34,308 bases of DNA from a virus. Below, piece by piece: positions 21,703-29,543 of this stretch (positions within the stretch are counted from its first letter, which is position 1; every line of letters starts with the position of its first letter). A model generated the notes under the pieces. That model ran no database searches. It saw only the letters and a list, made by a program, of their open reading frames with translations, and had not been told where the DNA came from. Made by a program: the position numbers and the translations under genes. The stretch spans positions 1 to 34,308 of IMG/VR virus record IMGVR_UViG_3300006753_000027, one strand, 5' to 3'.

Positions 21703-21795
21703 ATGATTATCTTCATCAAAATTATTCTAGCCTGGTATCTGATAGTAATAGTTTCAATTATCCTTTCTAATCATGGCCCTTCCGATTACTACTAG
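21703..21795 (+). CDS. membrane microprotein, 30 aa
   Basis: It reads MIIFIKIILAWYLIVIVSII then LSNHGPSDYY. One membrane helix with a polar tail. Its TAG is the first three bases of the second leader repeat. Confidence 0.55.
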   Translation: MIIFIKIILAWYLIVIVSIILSNHGPSDYY

Positions 21796-21816
21796 TCACC
21801 CTTAATAAAGAACTAT

Positions 21817-21885
21817 ATGTTAGAAATACTAATTACTATTGCCTTCGGATACTTTGTGGGCAAATGGCTGTTTGATAAAGATTAA
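21817..21885 (+). CDS. membrane microprotein, 22 aa
   Basis: It reads MLEILITIAFGYFVGKWLFD and ends KD. The leader and first codons repeat those of the 38-aa gene, so it is likely a truncated or diverged duplicate of it. Confidence 0.55.
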   Translation: MLEILITIAFGYFVGKWLFDKD

Positions 21886-21891
21886 TTTAGA

Positions 21892-22038
21892 TCAATCTAG
21901 ATTTAACTTTTTAATGTTTTTCAGCTTATCTGTACTATAAATTGCATAAGTTCCACTATCTTCCATATAAATAGCATCCCAGTTCCTTTCTATTATAGCA
22001 AAAACTAGCCATCCTTTCGATAGCTTATGCGTTTGCAA
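21892..22038 (-). CDS. hypothetical protein, 48 aa, TTG start
   Basis: The frame ends WDAIYMEDSGTYAIYSTDKL then KNIKKLNLD. Its composition is that of a real beta-rich protein. The only workable start is TTG at 22036-22038, overlapping the end of the HD gene by 14 bases; an inner ATG would leave only 24 residues. No family is recognised. Confidence 0.5.
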   Translation of the reverse strand: MQTHKLSKGWLVFAIIERNWDAIYMEDSGTYAIYSTDKLKNIKKLNLD

Positions 22039-22537
22039 GCATGGAGTTCAAAGTTGAAAGCGAGTCAACCTCATTTGAAACCAGGATTAAATTCTTTACT
22101 TTTATACCTCTCATTATGTCACGTCGTGACTCTGAAAGAGAGTGACAATCCTTGAGATTATCCAATAGATCAGCCATTTTAATAGCCAAAGCTTCGTCTG
22201 ATTTTCGGTCGATAATGCGCCCGATCATGTGAATCCATCTAGCGTCTTTATTCTTAATCGAATCATCATGTGTGCAGAGTTTCACAAGCTCAATGACGCT
22301 ATTGTCGAATCCATAAGCCTGTAAATCCTCTACCGTCATGGAGCTGTCTTCTAATGTGTCATGCAGCATTCCAGCTAAAACTACATTTTCATTAAATCCA
22401 AGTGTTTCTAGTGTTTGCCCAACATTCAACGAGTGTTGAAATCGGGGAGTGGGTAAGCCTTTCCTTGTCCCTAAGATATTATCTTTGACAAGTTGTTTAG
22501 CTATCTGTTTCATTGTTTTTTTGTTTGATATATTCAT
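22025..22537 (-). CDS. HD-domain protein, small alarmone hydrolase-like
   Basis: The protein has 170 aa. It carries the metal-binding His of RFQHSLNV (His35), the diagnostic HDTLED (His59, Asp60, Glu63, Asp64) and the late Asp of IKMADLLDNLKD (Asp123). The HDxxED form and the 'K.aD...Nl.d' motif are those of SpoT/Rel hydrolase domains and of MESH1-like small alarmone hydrolases. No synthetase or TGS part is present. It could lower (p)ppGpp in the infected cell or act on another nucleotide. The ATG at 22537 overlaps the RHH gene; MKQIAKQL eight codons later is an alternative start. Confidence 0.75.
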   Translation of the reverse strand: MNISNKKTMKQIAKQLVKDNILGTRKGLPTPRFQHSLNVGQTLETLGFNENVVLAGMLHDTLEDSSMTVEDLQAYGFDNSVIELVKLCTHDDSIKNKDARWIHMIGRIIDRKSDEALAIKMADLLDNLKDCHSLSESRRDIMRGIKVKNLILVSNEVDSLSTLNSMLANA

Positions 22538-22649
22538 GGTGTGTCCAGGTTAAATAATTAGAGGTGTTTCTGTGTTGTTTTTGTGCTTCCTTTTCGATTT
22601 CTTCTTTGTCTTCTTGTGAGACTCTCAGCGAGATAAACGTGTCTTTCAT
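22497..22649 (-). CDS. ribbon-helix-helix DNA-binding protein, 50 aa
   Basis: It begins MKDTFISLRVSQEDKEEIEK and continues EAQKQHRNTSNYLTW. The beta strand 'tfISLRVs', then 'keeIeKeA....ntSnyl' is the RHH (CopG/Arc) pattern. The ATG overlaps the stop of a preceding short frame (ATGA). Its 3' part overlaps the HD gene by 41 bases, so one of the two starts may be further in. A likely repressor of its own operon. Confidence 0.7.
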   Translation of the reverse strand: MKDTFISLRVSQEDKEEIEKEAQKQHRNTSNYLTWTHHEYIKQKNNETDS

Positions 22650-22723
22650 ATTCCGTAGCTAGTTACTTTGAATGGTTGATAATTAGGATCTTTTAGAGCT
22701 TCGACTGCTACCCAGCTTGTCAC
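22646..22723 (-). CDS. short frame coupled to the RHH gene; fragment or GTG-started peptide
   Basis: The frame reads VTSWVAVEALKDPNYQPFKV then TSYGI and its TGA overlaps the RHH ATG (ATGA). Start options are GTG at 22721-22723 or a TTG three codons earlier. It may be the separated C-terminal part of a gene whose N-terminal part is the frame at 22683-22799. Confidence 0.4.
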   Translation of the reverse strand: MTSWVAVEALKDPNYQPFKVTSYGI

Positions 22724-22799
22724 TGAATGCAAAGAATGCGCCGTGATTCTTTAGAGCTTGAGATACAGCCTTTTCAGTGTAGTGATTAAGAGAATTCAT
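22683..22799 (-). CDS. short protein, N-terminus of a GAFFAFS-type phage family, probably truncated
   Basis: It reads MNSLNHYTEKAVSQALKNHG then AFFAFSDKLGSSRSSKRS. The 'ALKNHGAFFAFS' element resembles small phage proteins that normally continue for 60 or more residues. Here the frame drifts into Ser/Arg-rich sequence and stops. The next frame over carries well-formed codons to the RHH gene, so a deletion or frameshift is likely. Confidence 0.5.
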   Translation of the reverse strand: MNSLNHYTEKAVSQALKNHGAFFAFSDKLGSSRSSKRS

Positions 22800-22814
22800 A
22801 TAGTTTATAGTTAT

Positions 22815-22857
22815 GCGGTAATAGTCCGCTATCCCAGGCGTACGGTATACGCTAGGG
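22815..22857 (-). other. two adjacent hairpins before the 38-aa gene
   Basis: On the minus strand CCC-TA-GCGTA pairs with TACGC-CT-GGG, and GCGG pairs with CCGC around a 7-base loop. The second ends 15 bases before the ATG at 22799. They could be a leader structure. No U-run follows. Confidence 0.5.
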
Positions 22858-22865
22858 GCAGGGGA

Positions 22866-22931
22866 TTATTTGCAATTGTTACAGTAAAAAACGTTATTGT
22901 TGTGTTCTTTGTAAAGGGGTGTTATGTTGTT
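22866..22931 (-). pseudogene. possible beheaded zinc-ribbon tail
   Basis: A frame without a canonical start reads ILNNITPLYKEHNNNVFYC and ends CNNCK before TAA. The CNNCK ending resembles the CGECK tail at 14232-14280. It lies directly after the 50-aa zinc-protein gene. It may be a remnant or may start at ATT. Confidence 0.25.
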
Positions 22932-23083
22932 TAAAATGAGCCTTGCATTGATACAGCGGAAGGGTCGGCGACTCTATCCATTTCTTCCTTGCATTCCGTG
23001 TCTTTTTCGTCATGTGGAAAGTCTTCGGTAAATCCTTCATGTCCACAATATGAGCAGATATGCCATGTTTTATAAGTTTTCAT
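22931..23083 (-). CDS. small CxxC protein, 50 aa
   Basis: ATG at 23081-23083 gives MKTYKTWHICSYCGHEGFTE then DFPHDEKDTECKEEMD. It has one CSYCG knuckle, a further Cys and several acids. It is the first gene after the strong promoter at 23128-23156. A short hairpin (GGGAG/CTCCC, 23100-23117) lies in the leader. Confidence 0.65.
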   Translation of the reverse strand: MKTYKTWHICSYCGHEGFTEDFPHDEKDTECKEEMDRVADPSAVSMQGSF

Positions 23084-23127
23084 ATGTTTTTCGCTTCGTG
23101 GGAGCTTAACCACTCCCTTACATACAT

Positions 23128-23156
23128 ATAGTACCACGTTGTGATACATATGTCAA
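23128..23156 (-). promoter_or_regulatory. strong minus-strand promoter
   Basis: On the minus strand TTGACA (plus 23151-23156) and TACTAT (plus 23128-23133) have a 17-base spacer. It would start near 23121 and drive the zinc, RHH and HD genes. Two DnaA-box-like sites lie just upstream. Confidence 0.85.
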
Positions 23157-23174
23157 GGCATCATACCGAGCAAC

Positions 23175-23194
23175 TGAGGATAAACTGTGGATAA
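23175..23194 (-). promoter_or_regulatory. tandem DnaA-box-like sites
   Basis: On the minus strand TTATCCACA (plus 23186-23194), a perfect DnaA box, is followed two bases later by TTATCCTCA (plus 23175-23183), one mismatch away. They lie about 20 bases upstream of the -35. They could control the promoter or mark an origin. Confidence 0.5.
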
Positions 23195-23196
23195 CT

Positions 23197-23222
23197 AAAA
23201 AACAGGCTTTTACACCTGTTTT
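23197..23222 (-). terminator. terminator of the right-hand late operon
   Basis: AAAACAGG pairs with CCTGTTTT around an 8-base loop, and the minus strand ends in six U's. It follows the 33-aa gene by eight bases, closing the late unit that enters from the right edge. Confidence 0.85.
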
Positions 23223-23229
23223 CCACCGC

Positions 23230-23331
23230 TTATGAGAACTTTTTATCTATCTCCTCTATTCCAAGTTTCTTCGATAAACGCTGTTCTTCTATGATGTTAT
23301 TTTGGATCAAATCTAAGTGTTGCTCCTTCAT
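23230..23331 (-). CDS. hypothetical protein, 33 aa
   Basis: It reads MKEQHLDLIQNNIIEEQRLS then KKLGIEEIDKKFS, a charged helix. It lies 10 bases after the zeta-domain gene and just before the terminator. No family is recognised. Confidence 0.5.
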   Translation of the reverse strand: MKEQHLDLIQNNIIEEQRLSKKLGIEEIDKKFS

Positions 23332-23341
23332 TACGGATTTT

Positions 23342-25930
23342 CTATCTTTCAAGAAGCCCGTCTGCGAGTTCTCTTGAGATTGTTCCTTGTTTTTCAAGTT
23401 CAATGACATATTTTTGTGCTTTTAACTTTAATTTATTCATCCCTCGCTTGTTTTGTACCACAAAGTCACTCAAATTGTCAAGGGCTAGATCAGCAATATC
23501 GTCCAAAGTTCCATTGTTAGATTTCAGTTCAATAGGAACTTCTTTGACCTTTTTACTAATTTTTAACAAAGTTTTCGCTGACTCAAGATGTGATTTGAAA
23601 TGTTGCTCTAACGGAACAACTCGACCTGATTCAGCAGCTCGTTTTACTACTGACATCCACGCTTTCATAGGGTCACGATAGGTAAAGAAAATTACTGGCT
23701 TTTTACCTGCTTGCATGGCTTGTCTAATCTTATTCATTGTAGACTCAAAACTTGCCATTGTGGTGTCATAAATCACACCAGTTTGGGTATCTGCTATGAG
23801 TTTCTTACCTGATACAGCAGATTTACCTGCACCAGACCCACCACCAGTAAACGCCACGAACGGAGCTTTTGATTCTTTTAGAGCTACTTCATAAGCCTCT
23901 TTCACTAACTGAGATGCGGCTTCATGTACAGCAGCCGAATTAGATCCTGTGTAAACATCAAACAGCTTTCGAGCATCGTCTGTATTCATGATCTTGCCAT
24001 TATCTGCAAGATACTGCTTTACCATCGACTCCTTGTTTTCTAAAAATTGCCTAATAGAAGCCTCTTGTGCCTCTAATAATTCTGGTGTCTTTAATTTTAT
24101 CCGCTCGAAGTTATCAAACTCTGTGGAATCTATTTTAGATTTTTTCAATATACCCAAAAGACGCTTTAGTGCTCTTTGTTTATCTTTTAGGTTTGGGGCA
24201 CCTGCTTTTAGTGCTTGTAACGCTATGTCAGAAATACTTGTTCGAATACCACCTTGGAAACCTGCTTCTGGTGTTGTCTCTGGATAAATCTTACGTAAAC
24301 GTTCAAGAAAACGTATAAGATCTTCTGGTTTTGCTCCCTTATATCCCATTGCTCTTGAAAGAACATCGAGTTTTTTTAGTAATTCTGTATATACAGTAGT
24401 GCTTTGATTTTCCTGAAGAACTCTTCTCAAGTTTATTTTAGCAAACTGAGCTGGATCTGCATTTTTGACCACGTTATAATTTGGTGTTCTAAAGATTGTC
24501 TTCTCAAGATCATCTACAAAAACCGCCAGATCTCTATATTCTTTATTTGCAGCACGCATTTCAGGAGAAATTTCATCCAATGTCTTTGAGAAAATATCCC
24601 TCATCGACTGGAAGACATTTTTTGTTTGCCCATCTACCTGAACCATCATTTCTCCAATATTCTCAAATTTTGATTCTCGTTGTAGTCTAGAGAATAACTG
24701 ATCACGCTTATAAACAGCTTTCGCTGACGGATTATCAAAAACGGTCATCACCTCATTAAATAACTCCTGAATTTTTGATCTTTGTGCTTTTGTTATATTA
24801 GATTCTGAACCGAATACAAGTCTGTTATTCTTACCAACCTTTGACACACCTAGCTGATCCAGTACCCCCATCACCTCATCAAAACGACCAGAAAGATTAA
24901 CTTTTGTTCGTGGTATCTTTGCAGCAAGTTCTCCTATCTTCTGTCCTGCATTTCGTTTAGACTTGAGAACAAGATCTAACTGTTTTGCAGCAGCATCACC
25001 TGCTGGAACTGAATGTGTTTTAGAACCGAACTTATCCAACTCTTTTTCTGCGATATTAACAATTTTCTTATAATCCTTCCTCGTTGCTTTATCACCCGCC
25101 TCATAAGCATCAATAATTACAGGGTCTAAATCAACTTTAATAGCTTCAACCACTTCTGGTTTTGAAGTTTTTATTTTAGCTCTTTTCTCTGCTGCCTCTT
25201 CAAGAAATTCTTTTCCTCTCTGAAGACCTCTTGGGAGTCTCTCTAATTGTTCTTTAACAACTTGACCTGTACCGGTAACTAGTTTGTGTGGTTTTAGTGT
25301 ACTTACACTAGTTTTAGCCTTTGGTGAAAAACTTCTTAAAGACCTGATTCCAGCACCACCCGCTCCTAATAATCCTGCTGTTGCTCCACCAAGAGCCCCA
25401 AAAGTAAGTGCTTCACCAGCAGTTCCAAGAATACCCTTATCTTCCTCAATGCCTTTTCCTGTACCAAAAAGAGCACCAGCACCTGCTTCAAGAGCCACTG
25501 GTTTCATTATTTGTGATAAAGATCTTGTTCCAGCTGCCTTTCCAAGACCTCCTGCTCCAACCAAATAACTTCCAGTTTTCAAACCTCCGGAGATAACATC
25601 TTTGGGTGATGTTGCTGCCTTAGCCTCAGCACCAAACGGTAAAGACACAGGTTCTTCAACCTTTTTATTATAATCACGCAAGACTTGATTTGCTTCCTCA
25701 GTCTTTCCTTCAGAATGAAGTTTACGAGCATTATTCAGTGCTTCAACACCCTGAATAAAGCGAGTACCAGTTGCTGGAAGTACCCCCAGGTCTGAAACAA
25801 CTTCCTTAGCTAAACCTTCAAAGAAGTCTTTTACAGGGGTTTTTTTCTTAGTTGGTTGCGTTGGGGTCATGATCTTTCTGAAAGAACCCAGTCCCATTAT
25901 TTTTTGTTTCTCTGCTTCTGTAAGTGCCAT
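23342..25930 (-). CDS. large virion (ejection) protein with C-terminal zeta-toxin-like kinase domain
   Basis: The protein has 862 aa. Residues 1-110 are charged. Residues about 115-205 are Gly/Ala-rich and hydrophobic (GSYLVGAGGLGKAAG, then ALGGATAGLLGAGGAG), typical of phage ejection proteins that meet membranes. Residues 215-690 are long charged helices. Residues 690-862 form a P-loop domain: FTGGGSGAGKSA with Walker A at 696-704, VIYDTT with Asp722, FFTYRDP with Arg752, SGRVVPLEQHFKSH with Arg770 and His777. These match the order of zeta-toxin/PezT kinases, which phosphorylate UDP-GlcNAc. It follows the transglycosylase protein after one base and is probably co-ejected. The kinase activity is inferred. 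Confidence 0.8.
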   Translation of the reverse strand: MALTEAEKQKIMGLGSFRKIMTPTQPTKKKTPVKDFFEGLAKEVVSDLGVLPATGTRFIQGVEALNNARKLHSEGKTEEANQVLRDYNKKVEEPVSLPFGAEAKAATSPKDVISGGLKTGSYLVGAGGLGKAAGTRSLSQIMKPVALEAGAGALFGTGKGIEEDKGILGTAGEALTFGALGGATAGLLGAGGAGIRSLRSFSPKAKTSVSTLKPHKLVTGTGQVVKEQLERLPRGLQRGKEFLEEAAEKRAKIKTSKPEVVEAIKVDLDPVIIDAYEAGDKATRKDYKKIVNIAEKELDKFGSKTHSVPAGDAAAKQLDLVLKSKRNAGQKIGELAAKIPRTKVNLSGRFDEVMGVLDQLGVSKVGKNNRLVFGSESNITKAQRSKIQELFNEVMTVFDNPSAKAVYKRDQLFSRLQRESKFENIGEMMVQVDGQTKNVFQSMRDIFSKTLDEISPEMRAANKEYRDLAVFVDDLEKTIFRTPNYNVVKNADPAQFAKINLRRVLQENQSTTVYTELLKKLDVLSRAMGYKGAKPEDLIRFLERLRKIYPETTPEAGFQGGIRTSISDIALQALKAGAPNLKDKQRALKRLLGILKKSKIDSTEFDNFERIKLKTPELLEAQEASIRQFLENKESMVKQYLADNGKIMNTDDARKLFDVYTGSNSAAVHEAASQLVKEAYEVALKESKAPFVAFTGGGSGAGKSAVSGKKLIADTQTGVIYDTTMASFESTMNKIRQAMQAGKKPVIFFTYRDPMKAWMSVVKRAAESGRVVPLEQHFKSHLESAKTLLKISKKVKEVPIELKSNNGTLDDIADLALDNLSDFVVQNKRGMNKLKLKAQKYVIELEKQGTISRELADGLLER

Positions 25931-25931
25931 A

Positions 25932-28151
25932 TTAGCCTAATTTATTGAATATCGAGACAACACCAGAAACATAGCTTGGTACCGTTGTTCCTAGCACATC
26001 TTTCGCTGTACCAGCTCTAGCCAGTGGTTGTCCACTGAACCATATGCTTGCTACATCTTCTACGGAACCATACTTATTAAAAATCTCTTCCATCTTATGA
26101 GAAGCAATACTGTCCTGAAGCTGTGGGTTATTCATGAATTCTTCTACAGAAACCTCACGCCCCAAAGCAGCCTTAGACCAAGATGGTAGGTTCCCAGGCA
26201 TGATCTGATATTTACCCATTGCACGCTCTCCTTTGTATTGTCCACTGGTTACTACTGGTCCTCGTGCATTGTAATTACCCCCACTTTCGAACTGTCCAAT
26301 TGCAGAAGCGATCTTATCAGCAGAGCCGTTTCCGGACATGCTCAGGTCTTGGCTAAAAGGTAATTGAATTTTTTGTAAATCTGCCCATGTTTCTTCAGCT
26401 AGATTCATTTTAATAAGTTCTTCGTACTCATCTCTACTTAATCTTCTGCCAATCGCGTTACTAGCATCAGCATAAGCCATTAGTGTCTGTGTAGAAGCAA
26501 CCTGAGTATCAGTTGGTAATCCAGCAGCACGCCTCAGAACAGTGTCTGTAATTTTATGTATTCGACTCAACTCTTTCTTGAAATCTTCTTCACTAACCTC
26601 GAATTTCCCAGTAGGGTTACCATTTTTATCCCGTTGAATCCATCCACCTATTTTACTGGCAGTTTGTTCAAGCATCTTTCTTTCACTATCAGACAAAGCA
26701 CCTAAAGTTCCACCTCTTTCTTTCAATCCAACCAGTGTGTCCATGGTTTCTTGTGAAATAAGTTGCATGACACCAGCCGCAAAATCTTGACGTTCTGCCT
26801 TATCTACACTAAATGGTGTCCATCGTGAGATTGCATAAGGACCAACAGATCCTGCCATGCCTTCATGGACTAGTAACTCATCAATAGATTCCATTTTGTT
26901 AATTGCATCGAGTACTTTCGGCTGTTCTGCTAAGGTTTGAGTTCCAGCTGCCATACCACCGTCTTCAAAAATGACCTGACCTGTATCTAAGTCCACGACT
27001 CTTCCATCAATAACACTTGTTCGTCGTTTTGTATCCCCTGGAACTGATGTAACTATCTCTCCTGTATTTGGATCAAAGACCACATCACCTGCACCTAATT
27101 TCATCAAATCATCAAGCTCTTCTTGTGACTGATATTGAACATGATTTCCTTCAGCATCTACGATCTTATTTCCAGTAGCATCATAAAGGAATCCATCATT
27201 TACTTGCTGTGTTACACCTGTATCAACTTCAGCTGCAAGTTTTTGAGTACTTAGATTATCAAGAACTGATTGAATCATTCCTAATCTAGCCTGATCTCCA
27301 GCTTGTTGTGCTTGTAATTTTGCACCAGCTAATGTTTCAGCAGCTTGTAGCCTTGCTGTATTCTCAGCTGATATCATCTTATTGATATTACCTTGCATCC
27401 GCTCAATAGTAGCTGCATCTGCGCCCTCTAACTCTGCTCGCTGCATATCAAATTGAGCCTTAGCCCTACTTCGGACAAGGTTTTCTGTTTGTGCTAACTG
27501 CTCTTGAATACCTCCAAGTCTTGTTGCACCAACTGTTGTAGTTAGGTTTCCTCGTCCACCAAGAAGCCTTTCTTCAATAGAAGTTGTCTCTTGTGCTTGT
27601 CGTCTAGCAGTACCTAATTGAGATTCTGTAAAAGCTTGACGTTCCTGTTCAAGACTCTTAATTCTTTGTTCTCTTAACTTATCTAATCTTGTTCGTTCTG
27701 TCTCAAGATCTGTTTTAGCTTGTTGTGTCTGAGAAGCTAATTCACCAAGTACAGTCTGCTGTCCTCCTTCTAATGTACTAATTGTTTTTGAAAAATCTGT
27801 TGCGTTTGCAATCATTGCATTCAACTGATCATCAGTAAACATATCTCCAAACCATTGTTTGAAGATTGTTTTCATTGCACCATTTAAAGGATCTTCTTCA
27901 GTTGTTGGTTGATTAAGATCTCCAATAAAAGTAGGTGGTGGTGTAGGTGGTCTTTGAGCAGCAGCACTGTCTTCTGCCTGTTGCTGCATTTGTTTAATCC
28001 TTTCTTGAACCCCTTTAGGGTTTTGGATTGCTTGCTGTTCTAACCGAAGCTGTTCTCGTTTGGCGAGACTTTGTCCTTCAGCGGTCTTGAGAAAAGCTTT
28101 GTGCTGTTCCTCACCCGCTTTTTTTAATTTTTGTACCGGTGTTAATGCCAT
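25932..28151 (-). CDS. large virion (ejection) protein with C-terminal lytic transglycosylase domain
   Basis: The protein has 739 aa. Residues 1-300 are Gln/Ala/Glu-rich coiled coil (QAIQNPKGVQERIKQMQQQA, then many KAQAQ-type segments). A middle beta-rich section (DTGQVIFED region) follows, then helices to about 600. The end is a lysozyme-like SLT domain: IGQFESGGNYNARG with catalytic Glu622, GERAMGKYQIMPGNL, and the ending SIWFSGQPLARAG. Such virion-borne hydrolases open peptidoglycan for DNA entry. Placement with the zeta-domain protein and the tail genes supports an ejection-protein role, as for P22 gp7/16/20 or T7 gp16 by position only. Confidence 0.8.
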   Translation of the reverse strand: MALTPVQKLKKAGEEQHKAFLKTAEGQSLAKREQLRLEQQAIQNPKGVQERIKQMQQQAEDSAAAQRPPTPPPTFIGDLNQPTTEEDPLNGAMKTIFKQWFGDMFTDDQLNAMIANATDFSKTISTLEGGQQTVLGELASQTQQAKTDLETERTRLDKLREQRIKSLEQERQAFTESQLGTARRQAQETTSIEERLLGGRGNLTTTVGATRLGGIQEQLAQTENLVRSRAKAQFDMQRAELEGADAATIERMQGNINKMISAENTARLQAAETLAGAKLQAQQAGDQARLGMIQSVLDNLSTQKLAAEVDTGVTQQVNDGFLYDATGNKIVDAEGNHVQYQSQEELDDLMKLGAGDVVFDPNTGEIVTSVPGDTKRRTSVIDGRVVDLDTGQVIFEDGGMAAGTQTLAEQPKVLDAINKMESIDELLVHEGMAGSVGPYAISRWTPFSVDKAERQDFAAGVMQLISQETMDTLVGLKERGGTLGALSDSERKMLEQTASKIGGWIQRDKNGNPTGKFEVSEEDFKKELSRIHKITDTVLRRAAGLPTDTQVASTQTLMAYADASNAIGRRLSRDEYEELIKMNLAEETWADLQKIQLPFSQDLSMSGNGSADKIASAIGQFESGGNYNARGPVVTSGQYKGERAMGKYQIMPGNLPSWSKAALGREVSVEEFMNNPQLQDSIASHKMEEIFNKYGSVEDVASIWFSGQPLARAGTAKDVLGTTVPSYVSGVVSIFNKLG

Positions 28152-28159
28152 ATGTTTTT

Positions 28160-29533
28160 TTAAACGATTTTACTTGCAATATAACCAACCGCCGTGACAC
28201 TGTTTGCAGCCGCTGCTGCACTCCACTGGACCGTTACAGCCATTGTTAGGGCGCCTGTACTATCTTCTGCCGCTGTTCCCATGGCTACATCTCTTGCAGA
28301 CTGGTTGTTAACACCCCCCATAGTGAACTCTGCATCCGCTACATCAATAGAAGCTGACCCGACCTGAGTGTTAGTAGCTCCAGATGCCCATAGTATTGCT
28401 TCAATTGAACCTGAAAGATTTGTTATTCCTGCTCCAGACTGCTGTTCAAGGAGAGCTGTTGCAACGGTTGTTGCTCCATACTTCAAGTTTACTGTGAATG
28501 TATCACCATTATTAATTCTAACATCAAAGTCTGTAAGTGGAATCATTACTTTAACCCCACCATCTGTTCCCAGAGTATTTGCGTCTACTGTAAATGTAGC
28601 TAGGGTTGTTTCTGTTGTTGTATTTGCTACTGTTGTTGTTGATGAACCTGATTCAACTAGAATTCCTACTGCACCATCTACATAAGTCTTACTTGCTGCT
28701 GCATCTCCATCAGTTGGTGTTGTTGGGACGATTATATCCCCATTACCATCGGCAAGAGGAATCTTACTTGCTTCTGCGGTTGTAGATGTATCGATAAAGC
28801 CCATTGCAAGCTCGCCGTTAGCATCGAGGATAGGAATCTTGTTTTCGTCTCCAGCACCACTACTAGTTTTAACAAGCTCGTCATTTGGAGGTACCAAAAG
28901 CGCACCTGTGCCTCCGGTAGATGTACCAGTACCCATTTCGGCATTAGTTGCCATTTCGATAATACCAGCGACCGTAGCCGATGCATTAGGCACCGATGCG
29001 GTTCCGACTGAGTGCCATGCTCCTCCGTCATAATACTGAAACTCACCAGCGGTTGTGTCATATACAAGCATTCCATTGGTTGGAGCTCCCAAAGCATCAC
29101 GTTCTACTGTCGTGAGGTTTGGAATTCTTAGCGTTGTAGAAGCACCACTAAAGTCAACTGGACCTGTAAAGGTTTCTCCTGCGATATCTGCCTTACTGTT
29201 TACTGCTGTTGCGATGTCACTGAAGATATTCCAGTCGTCAGCAATCACGACTTCTGTACCAGCGGCATGAGCGACTCCACTTGAGCCTGCTCCTGTATAG
29301 ATATCTACACCACGTGTGACACCTGAAAGTGCATTTGTACTTGAGTTCCAACCAGTTACAGAGATTATCTCTGGATTGTCTGGATCAAGAATGTTTAAGT
29401 AAATCGTTTCCCCACCTGGTGAATACTCAGGGACGTCAGACAAAACAATGCCTGATGTTTGTGATGCATCAATCGGTGACGAAAGCGCTTCAGAGAAAAA
29501 ACTCTGTTTTGGAATATTGCTTAGGTCTGACAT
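28160..29533 (-). CDS. tail fibre / host-recognition protein
   Basis: The protein has 457 aa. The N-terminal segment (MSDLSNIPKQSFFSEALSSP) leads to beta-rich repeats with TVERDALGAPTNGMLVYDTT and FQYYDGGAWHSVG, a module of the 'lTt.eRdal..p.nGmlvYdTT...fq.YdgGaW' kind common in phage fibres. The middle KTYVDGAVG is typical of trimeric fibre stalks, and the C-terminus is a Thr/Ala-rich beta sandwich. It follows the nozzle-like gene with a 10-base gap. Receptor binding is likely; the receptor is unknown. Confidence 0.7.
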   Translation of the reverse strand: MSDLSNIPKQSFFSEALSSPIDASQTSGIVLSDVPEYSPGGETIYLNILDPDNPEIISVTGWNSSTNALSGVTRGVDIYTGAGSSGVAHAAGTEVVIADDWNIFSDIATAVNSKADIAGETFTGPVDFSGASTTLRIPNLTTVERDALGAPTNGMLVYDTTAGEFQYYDGGAWHSVGTASVPNASATVAGIIEMATNAEMGTGTSTGGTGALLVPPNDELVKTSSGAGDENKIPILDANGELAMGFIDTSTTAEASKIPLADGNGDIIVPTTPTDGDAAASKTYVDGAVGILVESGSSTTTVANTTTETTLATFTVDANTLGTDGGVKVMIPLTDFDVRINNGDTFTVNLKYGATTVATALLEQQSGAGITNLSGSIEAILWASGATNTQVGSASIDVADAEFTMGGVNNQSARDVAMGTAAEDSTGALTMAVTVQWSAAAAANSVTAVGYIASKIV

Positions 29534-29543
29534 AAAAAATGTA

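Noticed and set aside
23100-23117. Hairpin GGGAG/CTCCC as a terminator
   Set aside because: Only five base pairs, no U-run, and it lies between a promoter and its first gene.
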